Shown in pieces: positions 35,086-43,947 of a DNA stretch of 64,000 nt. A program made the translations under genes and the position numbers. The notes below the pieces were generated by a model that saw only the letters and a program-made list of their open reading frames with translations, made no database searches and was not told the origin of the DNA. This DNA comes from Verrucomicrobiota bacterium (lineage in GTDB: Bacteria; Verrucomicrobiota; Verrucomicrobiia; Chthoniobacterales; SZAS-18). How positions within the stretch are numbered: the first letter of the stretch is position 1; each line of letters begins with the position of its first letter. The stretch spans positions 93,092 through 157,091 of the forward strand of contig JANXRG010000035.1 of NCBI GenBank assembly GCA_025353105.1, read 5' to 3'.

Positions 35086-36015
35086 ATGAGCGAATATGAG
35101 ACCCTTGAGCGCGACGGACTGACCCTGGACGTGTTGACCGACCTGAATTCTGGCACGCGCTTGATGATCTCGCGTTTCGGCGGGGAGCCGATGAGCTTTG
35201 CGCGCCGCGCGGCCGACGGCACGTGGCGTGGCATTCTTTACCGGGACGGCGAAACGCAGGCGCCCGCTGCGGGCTGGGCGAATCACGCGACGGTGATGGG
35301 CTACTACATTCACCGGCTCAAGAATGGCCGCACGATTTATCGCGGCCACGAGATCAAGGATGGCAATCATGGATTCATGCGGCGAAAGGTGCTGCGCGCG
35401 CCCGTGGTGGGTCCGGGATCGCTCACGTATTCGGTCGTGCCCGACGACTACACGCCGGCGGAATATCCGTACGCGGTTGCGTTGCAACTGACGTACGCGA
35501 TCACGGCGGACGGGACGTGGAGGACAACCTTTGGTTTTGAAAATCGCGAGCGCGAACTTTCGGTGCATGTCGGGTTTGGGTTGCACCCGGGGTTTGCGAT
35601 CGGCTCGCTCGATGCCTGCCGGATTGTGCTGCCCGCGGGTGAATACCGCCGGCACATTGCGCCCGGCGATTTTCTCTCGGGCGAAATGCAGACGATTTCT
35701 CACCCGGGGGGAGAGGCGCCGTTTCCCAAGGCGACGCTGCCGGGATCCTACCTCGTGGAGCTGCCGGCGACGGGCGAAAGGAGCGCGACGCTGGAAGATC
35801 CCGCGGGCGGGCGGCAGGTGACCGTCGGTTTGTCCGAGTGTCCGTACGTCACCATCTGGAGTGACGGCACCGGGACGTTTGTCTGCCTCGAGCCGTGCTG
35901 GGGTCTGCCGGATCATCACGAACAACGGCCATTCGAGCGGAAGTTGGGCATCCAGGAAATTCCGGTGGGCGGTCGCTTGGAGCGATCCTTCACCATCGCG
36001 GCCGTGGTGACATGA
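35086..36015 (+). CDS. Aldose 1-epimerase family protein
   Basis: A 309-residue galactose-mutarotase-fold protein. The body is beta-rich with GYYIHRLKNGRTIYRG, then the catalytic-type His in DGNHGFMRRK. A second His lies in VGFGLHPGFAIG, and an acidic residue near the C-terminus (GIQEIPVGG) fits the general-base position. It therefore probably interconverts sugar anomers in the cytoplasm; the sugar is not determined, and the sequence is closer to LacX-like relatives than to GalM itself. It precedes hom by 74 bp on the same strand, with no evident metabolic link. Confidence 0.82.
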   Translation: MSEYETLERDGLTLDVLTDLNSGTRLMISRFGGEPMSFARRAADGTWRGILYRDGETQAPAAGWANHATVMGYYIHRLKNGRTIYRGHEIKDGNHGFMRRKVLRAPVVGPGSLTYSVVPDDYTPAEYPYAVALQLTYAITADGTWRTTFGFENRERELSVHVGFGLHPGFAIGSLDACRIVLPAGEYRRHIAPGDFLSGEMQTISHPGGEAPFPKATLPGSYLVELPATGERSATLEDPAGGRQVTVGLSECPYVTIWSDGTGTFVCLEPCWGLPDHHEQRPFERKLGIQEIPVGGRLERSFTIAAVVT

Positions 36016-36089
36016 TTGCCGATTGCGGTCGGGGATTCGTGGCTTAATGGCTGCGGGATTCGGGCACCGGTTGCCCGCCATTTCCTCGC

Positions 36090-37391
36090 ATGGACAATAC
36101 CATTGGCATCGGCCTTCTCGGCTTTGGCACCGTCGGCAGCGGCGTCTATGAGCACCTCACTCGCAATGGCAATCTGCTGCGGGAACGCCTCGGTATCGAC
36201 TTGCGCATTGAGCGGATCGCGGTGCGCGATCCGGCGAAGGAACGGACCGCCCCGCGCGAGCTTTTCACGACCGACATCACGGCGGTCATCAACGACCCGC
36301 GCGTGCGCGTGGTCGTGGAGTTGATGGGAGGCCTGCGCGAGGCGAAGACCGCCATCGAGGCGGCGCTGCGGGCCGACAAGGTGGTTGTCACCGGCAATAA
36401 GGCGCTGCTCGCGGAACATGGTGCGGAGATTTTTGCGTTGTCTGACGCGATGAGTGTGCCGGTGTTTTTCGAGGCGTCGACCGCGGGCGGGATTCCGATC
36501 ATCAAGGCGGTGCGCGAGGCGTTCGTCGCGAACCATTTTCTTTCCTTTCACGGCATCATCAACGGCACGAGCAATTACATCCTGACGCGAATGACGGAGG
36601 CGGGGCTCGATTTTCCCACCGCGCTCGCCGAGGCGCAGGCCCGGGGATATGCCGAGGCGGATCCCACGCTTGATGTGAACGGTTGGGACGCAGCGCACAA
36701 GGCGATCATCCTCGCGTCGCTCGCGTACGGCACGTGGGTGCGGCCCGACGGGATCAGCGTCGAGGGCATCGATGCGGTGTCGGCCGCCGACATCCGTTTT
36801 GCCCGGCAACTGGGTTACCGCGTCAAGTTGATTGCGAACATCAACGCCGGCGATCAAGGCGCCATCAGCGTTGGCGTGCATCCGACGCTCATCCCGCAGG
36901 ACCACGTGCTCGCGTCGGTGAACGGCGTGTTCAACGCCATCGCGGTGAAGGGCGACGTCGTGGGCGATGCGCTTTTTTACGGCCGCGGAGCGGGAGGGGG
37001 ACCGACCGCCAGCGCGGTGCTGGCGGATGTGGCGGACGCGGCGACGGCCCTGGTGAACCGCGGAACGCCGCGGTGTTCTGGATTTCGCGCGCACGGCCTC
37101 TACGGCAAGGCGCTCCCGCCGGACGCGGTCGTGTCGCGCTACTACCTGCGGCTGGCTGTGGACGATCAACCGGGCGTCCTGGCGCAGGTGGCCGGCGCAC
37201 TTGGTCGAAACGGCATCGGGATCTCGTCGGCTCTTCAACCCGAGCAACACGATGCCGACGGTCGCGCGCAATTGATTCTGATGCTGGACCGCGCTCGGCA
37301 TGCGCAGGTGAAATCTGCGCTCGCGGAGATTGAGGCGCTCGCGTGCGTGAAACCGCCGGCCGCCCTGCTGCGGGTCGAGACCTTCGCCTGA
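36090..37391 (+). CDS. hom: Homoserine dehydrogenase
   Basis: A 433-residue enzyme reducing aspartate semialdehyde to homoserine for threonine and methionine synthesis. The NAD(P) motif is GLLGFGTVGSGVYEHL at residues 8-23. The catalytic domain carries VVVTGNKALLAEHG, FEASTAGGIPII, GIINGTSNYILTRM and AEADPTLDVNGWDAAHK, with the conserved Asp/Lys pair. A C-terminal ACT domain (YYLRLAVDDQPGVLAQVAGAL) is expected to sense threonine. No aspartokinase or thrB/thrC is adjacent. Its stop is 1 bp from the stop of the convergent hybrid kinase. Confidence 0.96.
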   Translation: MDNTIGIGLLGFGTVGSGVYEHLTRNGNLLRERLGIDLRIERIAVRDPAKERTAPRELFTTDITAVINDPRVRVVVELMGGLREAKTAIEAALRADKVVVTGNKALLAEHGAEIFALSDAMSVPVFFEASTAGGIPIIKAVREAFVANHFLSFHGIINGTSNYILTRMTEAGLDFPTALAEAQARGYAEADPTLDVNGWDAAHKAIILASLAYGTWVRPDGISVEGIDAVSAADIRFARQLGYRVKLIANINAGDQGAISVGVHPTLIPQDHVLASVNGVFNAIAVKGDVVGDALFYGRGAGGGPTASAVLADVADAATALVNRGTPRCSGFRAHGLYGKALPPDAVVSRYYLRLAVDDQPGVLAQVAGALGRNGIGISSALQPEQHDADGRAQLILMLDRARHAQVKSALAEIEALACVKPPAALLRVETFA

Positions 37392-37392
37392 A

Positions 37393-40300
37393 TCAAGCCG
37401 GCCCCGCGATCTCGTGCGCGCGTTCGAGCGCCTGCGCGAGGTCGGACTGCTTGAAGGGCTTGGTCAGGTAATCGTCGACGCCCGCCTCGAGGCAGAGTTC
37501 GCGATCCCCCGGCATCGCATCGGCGGTCAGGGCGATGATGTACGACTTCCGGCTGTCGGCCCGCTCCCGCTCAAGTTCGCGGATGCGGCGCGTGGCCATC
37601 AGTCCGTCCATCGCCGGCATGTGGACGTCCATGAAAATGATCTCGTAGGGTGTTCGTTGCGCATGCATCTCGAGCACCTCGAGCCCGTTCTGCGCGTAAT
37701 CCGCCACGAGGCCCAGGCGCTTTAACATCGCGCGGATCAATTTTTGATTCACCGGATTGTCCTCGGCCACGAGCAGGTGCGATCCACCCGTCGTCTCGTC
37801 AGCCGTCTCCGGCGTCAAATCCTCTCCGGCATCGCCGCGTTTCTCGCCCGGCAGCGCCAGCGTGATGGTGAAGACGGACCCTTTGCCCACATCGCTGCGC
37901 GCCTTGATCGAGCCGCCCATCAGCGCGGACAGGCGCTGGGCAATCACGAGCCCGAGGCCCATGCCGCCAAAGCGCCGCGTGCTCGAGGTGTCGGCCTGGC
38001 TGAACGGCTTGAAGAGCCGATCGAGACGCTCCGACTGGATGCCGATGCCAGTGTCACTGATCCGAAATTCGAGACTGTAGAGCGGCAGTTCGGCGGACCC
38101 CGTGGCGGACGGTTTTTCGCGCCCGACGGCGAGCACGGTCACGTCGACGCGTCCTTGGGCGGTGTACTTGATCGCGTTGTTGATCAGATTGTTGATGATC
38201 TGGCGGAGCTTGGCAGGATCAACGACGACGGTGTCCGGCGTGTTCGCATCGAGGCGCAGGTTGAGTTGCAGCGCCTTCTCCTCGGCCTGCGGTCGGTGCG
38301 CGGCGACCGTCTCCTCCATGAATTCGGCGAGGGCGAACGGTCGGTTTTCGAGCTCGAGGCCCCCCGCTTCGATCTTCGCGAGGTCAAGGATGTCGCCGAG
38401 CAACGCCATTAGCGCGTCGCTGCTGGTCTTGATCGTCTGCAGGTAATCGCGCTGCTCCTCGTGCAGTTCCCCCGCGAGCAACAAATCGGTGAATCCGAGG
38501 ATGCCGTTCATCGGCGTGCGAATCTCGTGGCTCATCACCGCGAGGAATTCGTTCTTTGAGCGCTCGGCCGTCTCGGCGGCTTCCTTGGCGGCGCGGAGCG
38601 CCTCTTCCGTGCGCTTCAACGTGGTGACGTCAGTGTGGATGCCGAGCATGCGGATCGGGTGGCCGGCCTCGTCGCGCTGCGAATCGCCGCGGCAGAAAAT
38701 CCAGCGGAGGCTACCGTCCTTGTGGCGGAATCGCACCGTGAAGCTGAATGGTTCGCGACGCTTGAAATGGGCGCGGAACGCCGTGCGCACCAGCGGCCGG
38801 TCGTCCGGCACGAGCAATTGGAAAAAAGTCCGCAGCTCGTCGCGTAGCTCCGCTTCGCCGAAGCCGAGCATCTCTTTCCAGCGAGGGCTGAAGTACCCGT
38901 GCCGCGTGTTCAGATCCCAGTCCCAGATGCCGTCGTTCGTGGCCTGCAGGAGCAGGCGAAAGCGTTCGTCAAGCGCCTGGGCGTCCCCGGAATCGGGGAT
39001 CGACGAAACCGGTCCGGCCATTTGTTCGCTTTCCACCGGGTGGGTGTTCTCCAGCCCGGCCCAGGTCTCGTCCAACTCCGGCATGGCCGTCAGCGCGGGC
39101 GCAACCGAGGCCTCGACAAAACTCTCGGCGACCGGTTCGACAGGGTCCATGTCGGGCGCGGCGGTGGCGGCCTCGGTCTCAGTTTCGATCTCGTCGGCGA
39201 AAGGCGATACCGGTTCCGGCGGCGATGTGGATCGCGCCGCGCCGGGCTCGTCTGCCGGAGCCTCGGCCGCCGGCTCGTCAGTCGCAGCCGCGGGCGCGGA
39301 AGCCTCCCGTGTAAATCCATTTCCCACCGCCTGGTACTCCAGCACACTGCCGGTGGACTCAAACATTCCGGTGTACACCCAACGCTGCCAGCCGGGGCGT
39401 CCGTCCCGCCCGTACACGCGGTATTCGCACATCGCAACTGCGTTGTCCGGTACAATGGACGCAATGGCCGCTTCGGAAATGCCGCGATCCTCCTCGATCG
39501 TCAGCGGGCGAAAGATGAAACCCTCGAGATTGCTGCGGTCTTCGCCGTAATACTCGCAGTAGGCGTCGTTGACGAAGGTCAGCGTGCCATCTGGCTGGAA
39601 ACGACAAAGCAATCCGCTCGCCCTTTCGGCGACGGGCGGTCCATCCTCGCCGAGGGAGTCGGACCGCTCTTCCGCCAGGCGCGTGACGATGGTGTACGCG
39701 GGTACCGGACTGCCGGCCCCGAGCAGGCGCGTGTTAATTTCCACCGGCACGGGCGCGCCGAGCGCGGATCGCAAAGCGATCTTGAAAACCACGTCGCACT
39801 GGCCGTCGAGCATGCGGTCGATTTCCTCAAGCCATTCGGGCTGCGATTGGTAGAAGAGATCAACGAAGGAATTTTGCAGCAGCGCGTTGCGCGTGTACCC
39901 AAGCAGGTCACACCCCGCATCGTTGACGCCGGTGATGAGGGAACGCATGCCTTTCTCGATGGTCGCGTGCAGAAACACGGCGGTGTCGTGGGCGGCGAAG
40001 AGCTGGCGTAATTCACCGACATCGGCGGACTCGCCGCTTCCGCCGCCAGGTGGCAGAGGGAGGCTGACCGGTGCCGTCAAGCCGGTGGGCGTGCGGGCGA
40101 TTTTTGCGAGCTCATCCTCCGCGATGGCCGCGAGATACTTAAGGGTTTTGACTTGTTCGCCGGTGAACGGTCGCGGCGAGCGATCCAGGACGCAGAAAAC
40201 TCCGGCGACCGTCCCGTCGGGTCCGAGCAGCGGCAGACCGCCGAACGCGCGCAGATGAGGCGGACCGGTCACGGCCGGATCCCGCGAAAAACGTGGATCG

Positions 40301-40569
40301 GCTTTAGCATCCGAAAGCAGCAGCGGCTCGCCGCTTTCGGCCGTCGCGGCGCAGAGCGATGCGGGAAGGTCGCGGCCGCCCAGGCCGAGGCCGATTTGGG
40401 AGCGGAGCTTGAAATGTCCCGACTCCGAGAACGCGATAAGCGCGACCGGCGCCGAAAGCAGCCGGCTGGCCATGCGCGTCAATCGATCGAAGGGATCCTC
40501 GGTCAATCCATCTGGCAGGGCGCCAACAAGGTCACTGGACAGGTCGTTTGAGGGGGATTCCAAACTCAT
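37393..40569 (-). CDS. Hybrid sensor histidine kinase (GAF-PAS-PAS-PAS-HisKA-HATPase-REC)
   Basis: A 1058-residue soluble hybrid kinase. A GAF domain spans about 25-160 (LDRSPRPFTGEQVKTL at its end). Two PAS-like domains cover about 185-305 and 315-425. An Ala/Pro/Glu-rich linker runs from about 425 to 535, then a PAS-PAC pair at about 540-660 (WDWDLNTRHGYFSPRWKEML). The HisKA domain has the phospho-acceptor H681 (VMSHEIRTPMNG). The ATPase domain has NNLINNAIKYT and DTGIGI plus GGMGLGLVIAQ. The receiver domain has D981 (IIFMDVHMPAMDG) and the Lys of LTKPF. No transmembrane segment and no adjacent response regulator are seen, so the output partner is unknown. Confidence 0.94.
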   Translation of the reverse strand: MSLESPSNDLSSDLVGALPDGLTEDPFDRLTRMASRLLSAPVALIAFSESGHFKLRSQIGLGLGGRDLPASLCAATAESGEPLLLSDAKADPRFSRDPAVTGPPHLRAFGGLPLLGPDGTVAGVFCVLDRSPRPFTGEQVKTLKYLAAIAEDELAKIARTPTGLTAPVSLPLPPGGGSGESADVGELRQLFAAHDTAVFLHATIEKGMRSLITGVNDAGCDLLGYTRNALLQNSFVDLFYQSQPEWLEEIDRMLDGQCDVVFKIALRSALGAPVPVEINTRLLGAGSPVPAYTIVTRLAEERSDSLGEDGPPVAERASGLLCRFQPDGTLTFVNDAYCEYYGEDRSNLEGFIFRPLTIEEDRGISEAAIASIVPDNAVAMCEYRVYGRDGRPGWQRWVYTGMFESTGSVLEYQAVGNGFTREASAPAAATDEPAAEAPADEPGAARSTSPPEPVSPFADEIETETEAATAAPDMDPVEPVAESFVEASVAPALTAMPELDETWAGLENTHPVESEQMAGPVSSIPDSGDAQALDERFRLLLQATNDGIWDWDLNTRHGYFSPRWKEMLGFGEAELRDELRTFFQLLVPDDRPLVRTAFRAHFKRREPFSFTVRFRHKDGSLRWIFCRGDSQRDEAGHPIRMLGIHTDVTTLKRTEEALRAAKEAAETAERSKNEFLAVMSHEIRTPMNGILGFTDLLLAGELHEEQRDYLQTIKTSSDALMALLGDILDLAKIEAGGLELENRPFALAEFMEETVAAHRPQAEEKALQLNLRLDANTPDTVVVDPAKLRQIINNLINNAIKYTAQGRVDVTVLAVGREKPSATGSAELPLYSLEFRISDTGIGIQSERLDRLFKPFSQADTSSTRRFGGMGLGLVIAQRLSALMGGSIKARSDVGKGSVFTITLALPGEKRGDAGEDLTPETADETTGGSHLLVAEDNPVNQKLIRAMLKRLGLVADYAQNGLEVLEMHAQRTPYEIIFMDVHMPAMDGLMATRRIRELERERADSRKSYIIALTADAMPGDRELCLEAGVDDYLTKPFKQSDLAQALERAHEIAGPA

Positions 40570-40717
40570 CGAGGAGGGGGTGGGGTCAGGAGGCTTGGCA
40601 GAATGAAGCAGGCGGGATGCCGTGAATCTTAGGAGAAAACAAGGGCCGACTCAATACCGCACTCGCGCCTGGCCGCGGATTGTCGCCGCGGACCCTCGCG
40701 CGTCGCCTCCCGGGAGG

Positions 40718-42580
40718 CTACCGCACATCCAGCGCGAACGGCAGGCGCGCGTAAGCCCCAAGCGGATCATTGTACTCGCGCAGCTCGTCCAGTGGCGCCA
40801 CCGCGGCGCGCAGCGCGCGCTCCGTCGGCGACATCGGGCGCGAAATAATCGAGCCAAACGGGTTTGTCTTGCCGGTGAGGGCCTCAACCAACGATTGCTG
40901 GAAATCCTTCTCACTGGGAAACTCGGTCAGGGCCGAGTCCGCGGGCAGTTTCGCCTTCTCGCGGGCGAAGGCGAGAGCCCGCTCGAGCCCCCCAATTTCA
41001 TCCACCAAGCCGAGCTTGACCGCCTCGGCTCCGGACCAGACGCGGCCCTGCGCGATCTCTTTCACGCGGTCGACCGGGAGATTGCGCGCCTTCGCGACGT
41101 GGCCGACAAACTTGTCGTAGATGCGGTCGACGATCTGCTGGACCTGCGCGAGTTCCTCGGGCGTTTTCGGCCGCGAGAGCGTGGCGATATTGCCGAACTT
41201 GCTCGTATTCACAGCGTCGAAGGTGATGCCCCAACTGTTCGCGAAATCCTTGATGTTCGGCAGAATTCCGAAGACGCCGATGGATCCGGTGATCGTGTTC
41301 GGCTCGGCAAATATGCGGTCGGAGGCGCAGGCGATATAGTACCCGCCCGACGCGGCCACGGTTCCGAAGCTTACGATGACCGGCTTGCCCCCGGTGCGGG
41401 CAAGTTCCAGTTCCTGCAGAACGATTTCCGAGGCGAGCGCGCTGCCGCCGGGGCTGTTCACCCGCAGGACGATCGCCTTCACGTTCGGGTCCTGGCGGAG
41501 CTTGCGGAGTTCCCGCGCATAGCGATCGCCCGCCACCTGGCCGTCGGTCGTTGCCCCGCCGTCGACGATGCCACCCTCGGCGTAGACGATGGCAACGCGG
41601 GCGCGCGCGTCTGTTTCACCGGCCTTTGGTGCGCGGGCCATCTCCTTGTTTCTCACGTTGGCGCTCTGGTACTCGCGGAAATCCACCTGCCGGAAGGTGC
41701 GGCTGTTCGTGGCGTCGCTTCCGGCGACCGTGCGCAGGTCCTCGATGACCTCGGGGAGGTATGCGAGCTTGGTCACCAGGCCTTCCTTCAACGCGGCCGG
41801 TGCGTCAAGGATCGGGGTTGCGTCGGAAATCTCCTGCAATCGCGCCACCGGAATTTTGCGGGTGGATTCGATGCCCGCGCGCCATTCGGCCCAAAGATCG
41901 TTCAGCAGCTTCCCGATTTGCTCGCGACTTTCATCGCTCATCTTGTTGAGGATGAAGGGCTCGACGAACGACTTGTATTTGCCGACGCGGGTCACCTGGA
42001 TCCCGATCCCGTATTTTTTCAGCGCGTCGCCAAAAAACATCGGCTCGCTCGCCAGGCCGCTCAGGTCCATCTCGGCGTACGGGTTGAGGTAAATCGTATC
42101 GGCGGTCGACGCAAGATAGTAGTCGCGCTTGGACGGCACGACCATGTAGGCGACGACCTTTTTGCCGGCGGCGCGGAAATCCAGGAGGCCCTGGCGAAGC
42201 TCGCGCAGCGCGGCGAATCCGGAACCGTAGTTCTCGCTTTGCAGGTTACCGGTCAGGAAAACGCCGCCGACGCGCTCGTCTGCCGCCGCCGCCTTGAGGC
42301 CGCTGAGAATCTGGCGAGTGGACAAGGTGTTGCTGTCCTGATCACCGCCGAGCTTGGCCAGCAGCCGCCGGAATTCCGACGGCGGTGGAGCGTCGGTGAT
42401 ATTTGCCGAGAGGTTGAGCACGAGGTACGAGCCTTTTTGCACGGCGACGTCCTTCGCGTTGCCCTTGCCGCCAGCGGAAACGGCGGCGGCAATGAGACCG
42501 ACGACGACGACGACGGCCAGCAGAAGAAAAAGAACCAGGCCGAAAATGGTGCCGAGGCAGGAGGAAAAGAAGGTTTTCAT
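40718..42580 (-). CDS. sppA: Signal peptide peptidase SppA, 67-kDa type
   Basis: A 620-residue membrane-anchored serine protease that degrades cleaved signal peptides. It starts with one transmembrane helix (GLVLFLLLAVVVVVGLIAA). The tandem S49 domains give the long E. coli-type form. The catalytic lysine is in the first half (RVGKYKSFVEPF) and the catalytic serine in the second (VNSPGGSALASEI). YIACASDRIFAEPNTITGSIG is the typical motif of the second domain. Length matches the tandem-domain family. It is preceded by the lipoprotein gene on the same strand, with a terminator between them, so it probably has its own promoter. Confidence 0.95.
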   Translation of the reverse strand: MKTFFSSCLGTIFGLVLFLLLAVVVVVGLIAAAVSAGGKGNAKDVAVQKGSYLVLNLSANITDAPPPSEFRRLLAKLGGDQDSNTLSTRQILSGLKAAAADERVGGVFLTGNLQSENYGSGFAALRELRQGLLDFRAAGKKVVAYMVVPSKRDYYLASTADTIYLNPYAEMDLSGLASEPMFFGDALKKYGIGIQVTRVGKYKSFVEPFILNKMSDESREQIGKLLNDLWAEWRAGIESTRKIPVARLQEISDATPILDAPAALKEGLVTKLAYLPEVIEDLRTVAGSDATNSRTFRQVDFREYQSANVRNKEMARAPKAGETDARARVAIVYAEGGIVDGGATTDGQVAGDRYARELRKLRQDPNVKAIVLRVNSPGGSALASEIVLQELELARTGGKPVIVSFGTVAASGGYYIACASDRIFAEPNTITGSIGVFGILPNIKDFANSWGITFDAVNTSKFGNIATLSRPKTPEELAQVQQIVDRIYDKFVGHVAKARNLPVDRVKEIAQGRVWSGAEAVKLGLVDEIGGLERALAFAREKAKLPADSALTEFPSEKDFQQSLVEALTGKTNPFGSIISRPMSPTERALRAAVAPLDELREYNDPLGAYARLPFALDVR

Positions 42581-42690
42581 GGGACGCGCGGAACCTCTGC
42601 GTCGGAACGGGGTGAACTCAAGTCGTTATTCGCGCCGGCGGTCGCGGGTGGGGAATTGCGCAATTGTGGCTGGCCGGGCCAATTCGCACG

Positions 42691-42731
42691 AAAAACGGCC
42701 GGGCTCGCGGATCGCGAACCCAGCCGTTTTT
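42691..42731. terminator. Long A/T-flanked hairpin, likely bidirectional terminator
   Basis: AAAAACGGC (42691-42699) pairs perfectly with GCCGTTTTT (42723-42731), and the stem continues inward through GGG/CCC and TCGCG/CGCGA around a GAT loop. It lies 17 bp after the stop of the minus-strand lipoprotein gene, whose transcript would end in five U. Confidence 0.85.
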
Positions 42732-42748
42732 GAATCGAATCGTTCGGC

Positions 42749-43252
42749 TCAGCCTCCAACGTAGACCGCATTGTAAGAATCAAACTTCGCCGTTGAACCC
42801 TGCGCCGGGGTCTGCTTCACGTCGTAGACAGTGTCACCGACGAGCTTTTGTGACTGCGTGTCCCAGATCATGACGGACGCGGCGCCCGTCGACTGGTTGT
42901 TGCGCGATGTTTTCACCGCGATGTAGCGGGCGTTCTGCTTTCGCAGCGAGGCCTGACGGGCGGCGTACTGGCGACGCGCGTTGGCTTCGGCGATCTGGCG
43001 TTGGCGCTCGTCGGCCTGATGCTTGGCCACGATGTAAGCGATGGCGCCGGCCGCGAGGCCTACGCCGGCTCCAAGCGCGGCAGCCGCGCCGGGGCTCATG
43101 CCGGCGGCGGAACCGATCAGACCGGCCGCGAGGCCGGCGGTCACTCCGGTGGCGGCGCCGCTTTCACCGGGCGTCATGCCGGCGCATCCGGAGAAGAGAA
43201 TCGCCGCGGCGGTGGTGGCGGCCGAAATTTTTAGACTGTTGGGGTTCATCAT
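42749..43252 (-). CDS. Glycine-zipper outer-membrane lipoprotein
   Basis: A 167-residue probable lipoprotein. The signal sequence ends in a lipobox, LFSGC (lipidated Cys at about residue 23). A glycine-zipper stretch follows (GAATGVTAGLAAGLIG, then AAALGAGVGLAAGAIAYIV), suggesting tight helix packing in or at a membrane. The middle is basic and Gln/Arg/Ala-rich (ADERQRQIAEANARRQYAA) and may be a coiled coil or peptidoglycan-contacting part. The C-terminus is small and ordered (VMIWDTQSQKLVGDTVYDV). The start is ATG at 43252 or 43249. The function is not known; it is probably structural in the envelope. Confidence 0.78.
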   Translation of the reverse strand: MMNPNSLKISAATTAAAILFSGCAGMTPGESGAATGVTAGLAAGLIGSAAGMSPGAAAALGAGVGLAAGAIAYIVAKHQADERQRQIAEANARRQYAARQASLRKQNARYIAVKTSRNNQSTGAASVMIWDTQSQKLVGDTVYDVKQTPAQGSTAKFDSYNAVYVGG

Positions 43253-43324
43253 AATGGGAACGAACTGGATCTTGGGAATTGGTGGAACAGGGAGGCTAAC
43301 TGCCCGGGGAGCTCCGCGACAAGC

Positions 43325-43359
43325 GAAAACAAAAACGGCGGCTCGTTTCCCGAGCCGCC
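43325..43359 (-). terminator. Intrinsic terminator of acpP
   Basis: On the minus strand, GGCGGCTCG (43359-43351) pairs perfectly with CGAGCCGCC (43345-43337) around a GGAAA loop, followed by GTTTTTGTTTT (down to 43325). It starts 33 bp after the acpP stop. Confidence 0.9.
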
Positions 43360-43391
43360 CTGCAAATTTTTCCGATCGCAAATGTCGCGGA

Positions 43392-43646
43392 TCAGGCTTT
43401 CGCCGTGCCCTGCTTGCCTTGAATATAGTCGATGACCGAACCCACCGTCTTCAGTTTCTCGGCATCCTCATCGGGAACTTCCACGCCGAAGGCTTCCTCG
43501 CAGGCCATGACCAACTCAACCATGTCGAGCGAGTCCGCGTTGAGATCCTTGATGAAATCGGCCTCGGGGGTGACCTGTTCGGCATTCACGCCTAGCTGCT
43601 CGACGACAATGTCCTTCACTTTTTGGGTGATCGCGGGGTCTGACAT
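43392..43646 (-). CDS. acpP: Acyl carrier protein
   Basis: An 84-residue acidic four-helix protein that carries acyl chains in fatty-acid synthesis. The phosphopantetheine site is Ser39 in the canonical DSL motif ([12 protein letters not shown]). The recognition helix reads [19 protein letters not shown], and VGSVIDYI closes the fold. The ATG at 43646 gives the family length. Unusually for fatty-acid genes, fabF or fabG are not adjacent; the gene has its own terminator and appears monocistronic. An orphan FabD-like acyltransferase lies 5 kb away at 48546. Confidence 0.97.
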   Translation of the reverse strand: MSDPAITQKVKDIVVEQLGVNAEQVTPEADFIKDLNADSLDMVELVMACEEAFGVEVPDEDAEKLKTVGSVIDYIQGKQGTAKA

Positions 43647-43947
43647 AGAACGGGTCTTTCTGGGGTGTTCAGGGGTCGGTTTAGGGAGACGACCAGTAGC
43701 GACGGCGGTCGCTTTGCGCAACCATTAAATTTGCGGTGGGGCTTGCGCCCGCCGTCCATGCACATTGTCCCGAATCGTCCCGCGCGGTCTTCCGTCAGCC
43801 CGATTTACTGCGTGACCCAAACTTGCGCCGCACCGTGCGGCGTGGAATCTTCTCAGCCCTACGCGCCCTTTTTCCCCGCCTGTTTCCTGTACGGACCGCT
43901 GACTGATTCCCTAATGCCCCGTCCTGCGGCGGTGGCTTTGCCCGCTT
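43647..43947. other. Divergent promoter region between acpP and the RG-rich protein gene
   Basis: A 301-bp gap between divergent start codons. It must carry the acpP promoter (minus) and that of the gene at 43948 (plus). A short dyad CGCCGCA-CCG-TGCGGCG lies at 43826-43842. An A/T-rich patch (ATTAAATTTG) at about 43725-43734 could belong to the acpP promoter. I could not fix a -35/-10 pair, and no gene or RNA is supportable. Confidence 0.45.

Noticed and set aside
40622..42733. Very long plus-strand open frame opposite sppA
   Set aside because: It is the antisense shadow of a clear SppA gene; the translation is Arg/Ala-rich with no domain motifs.
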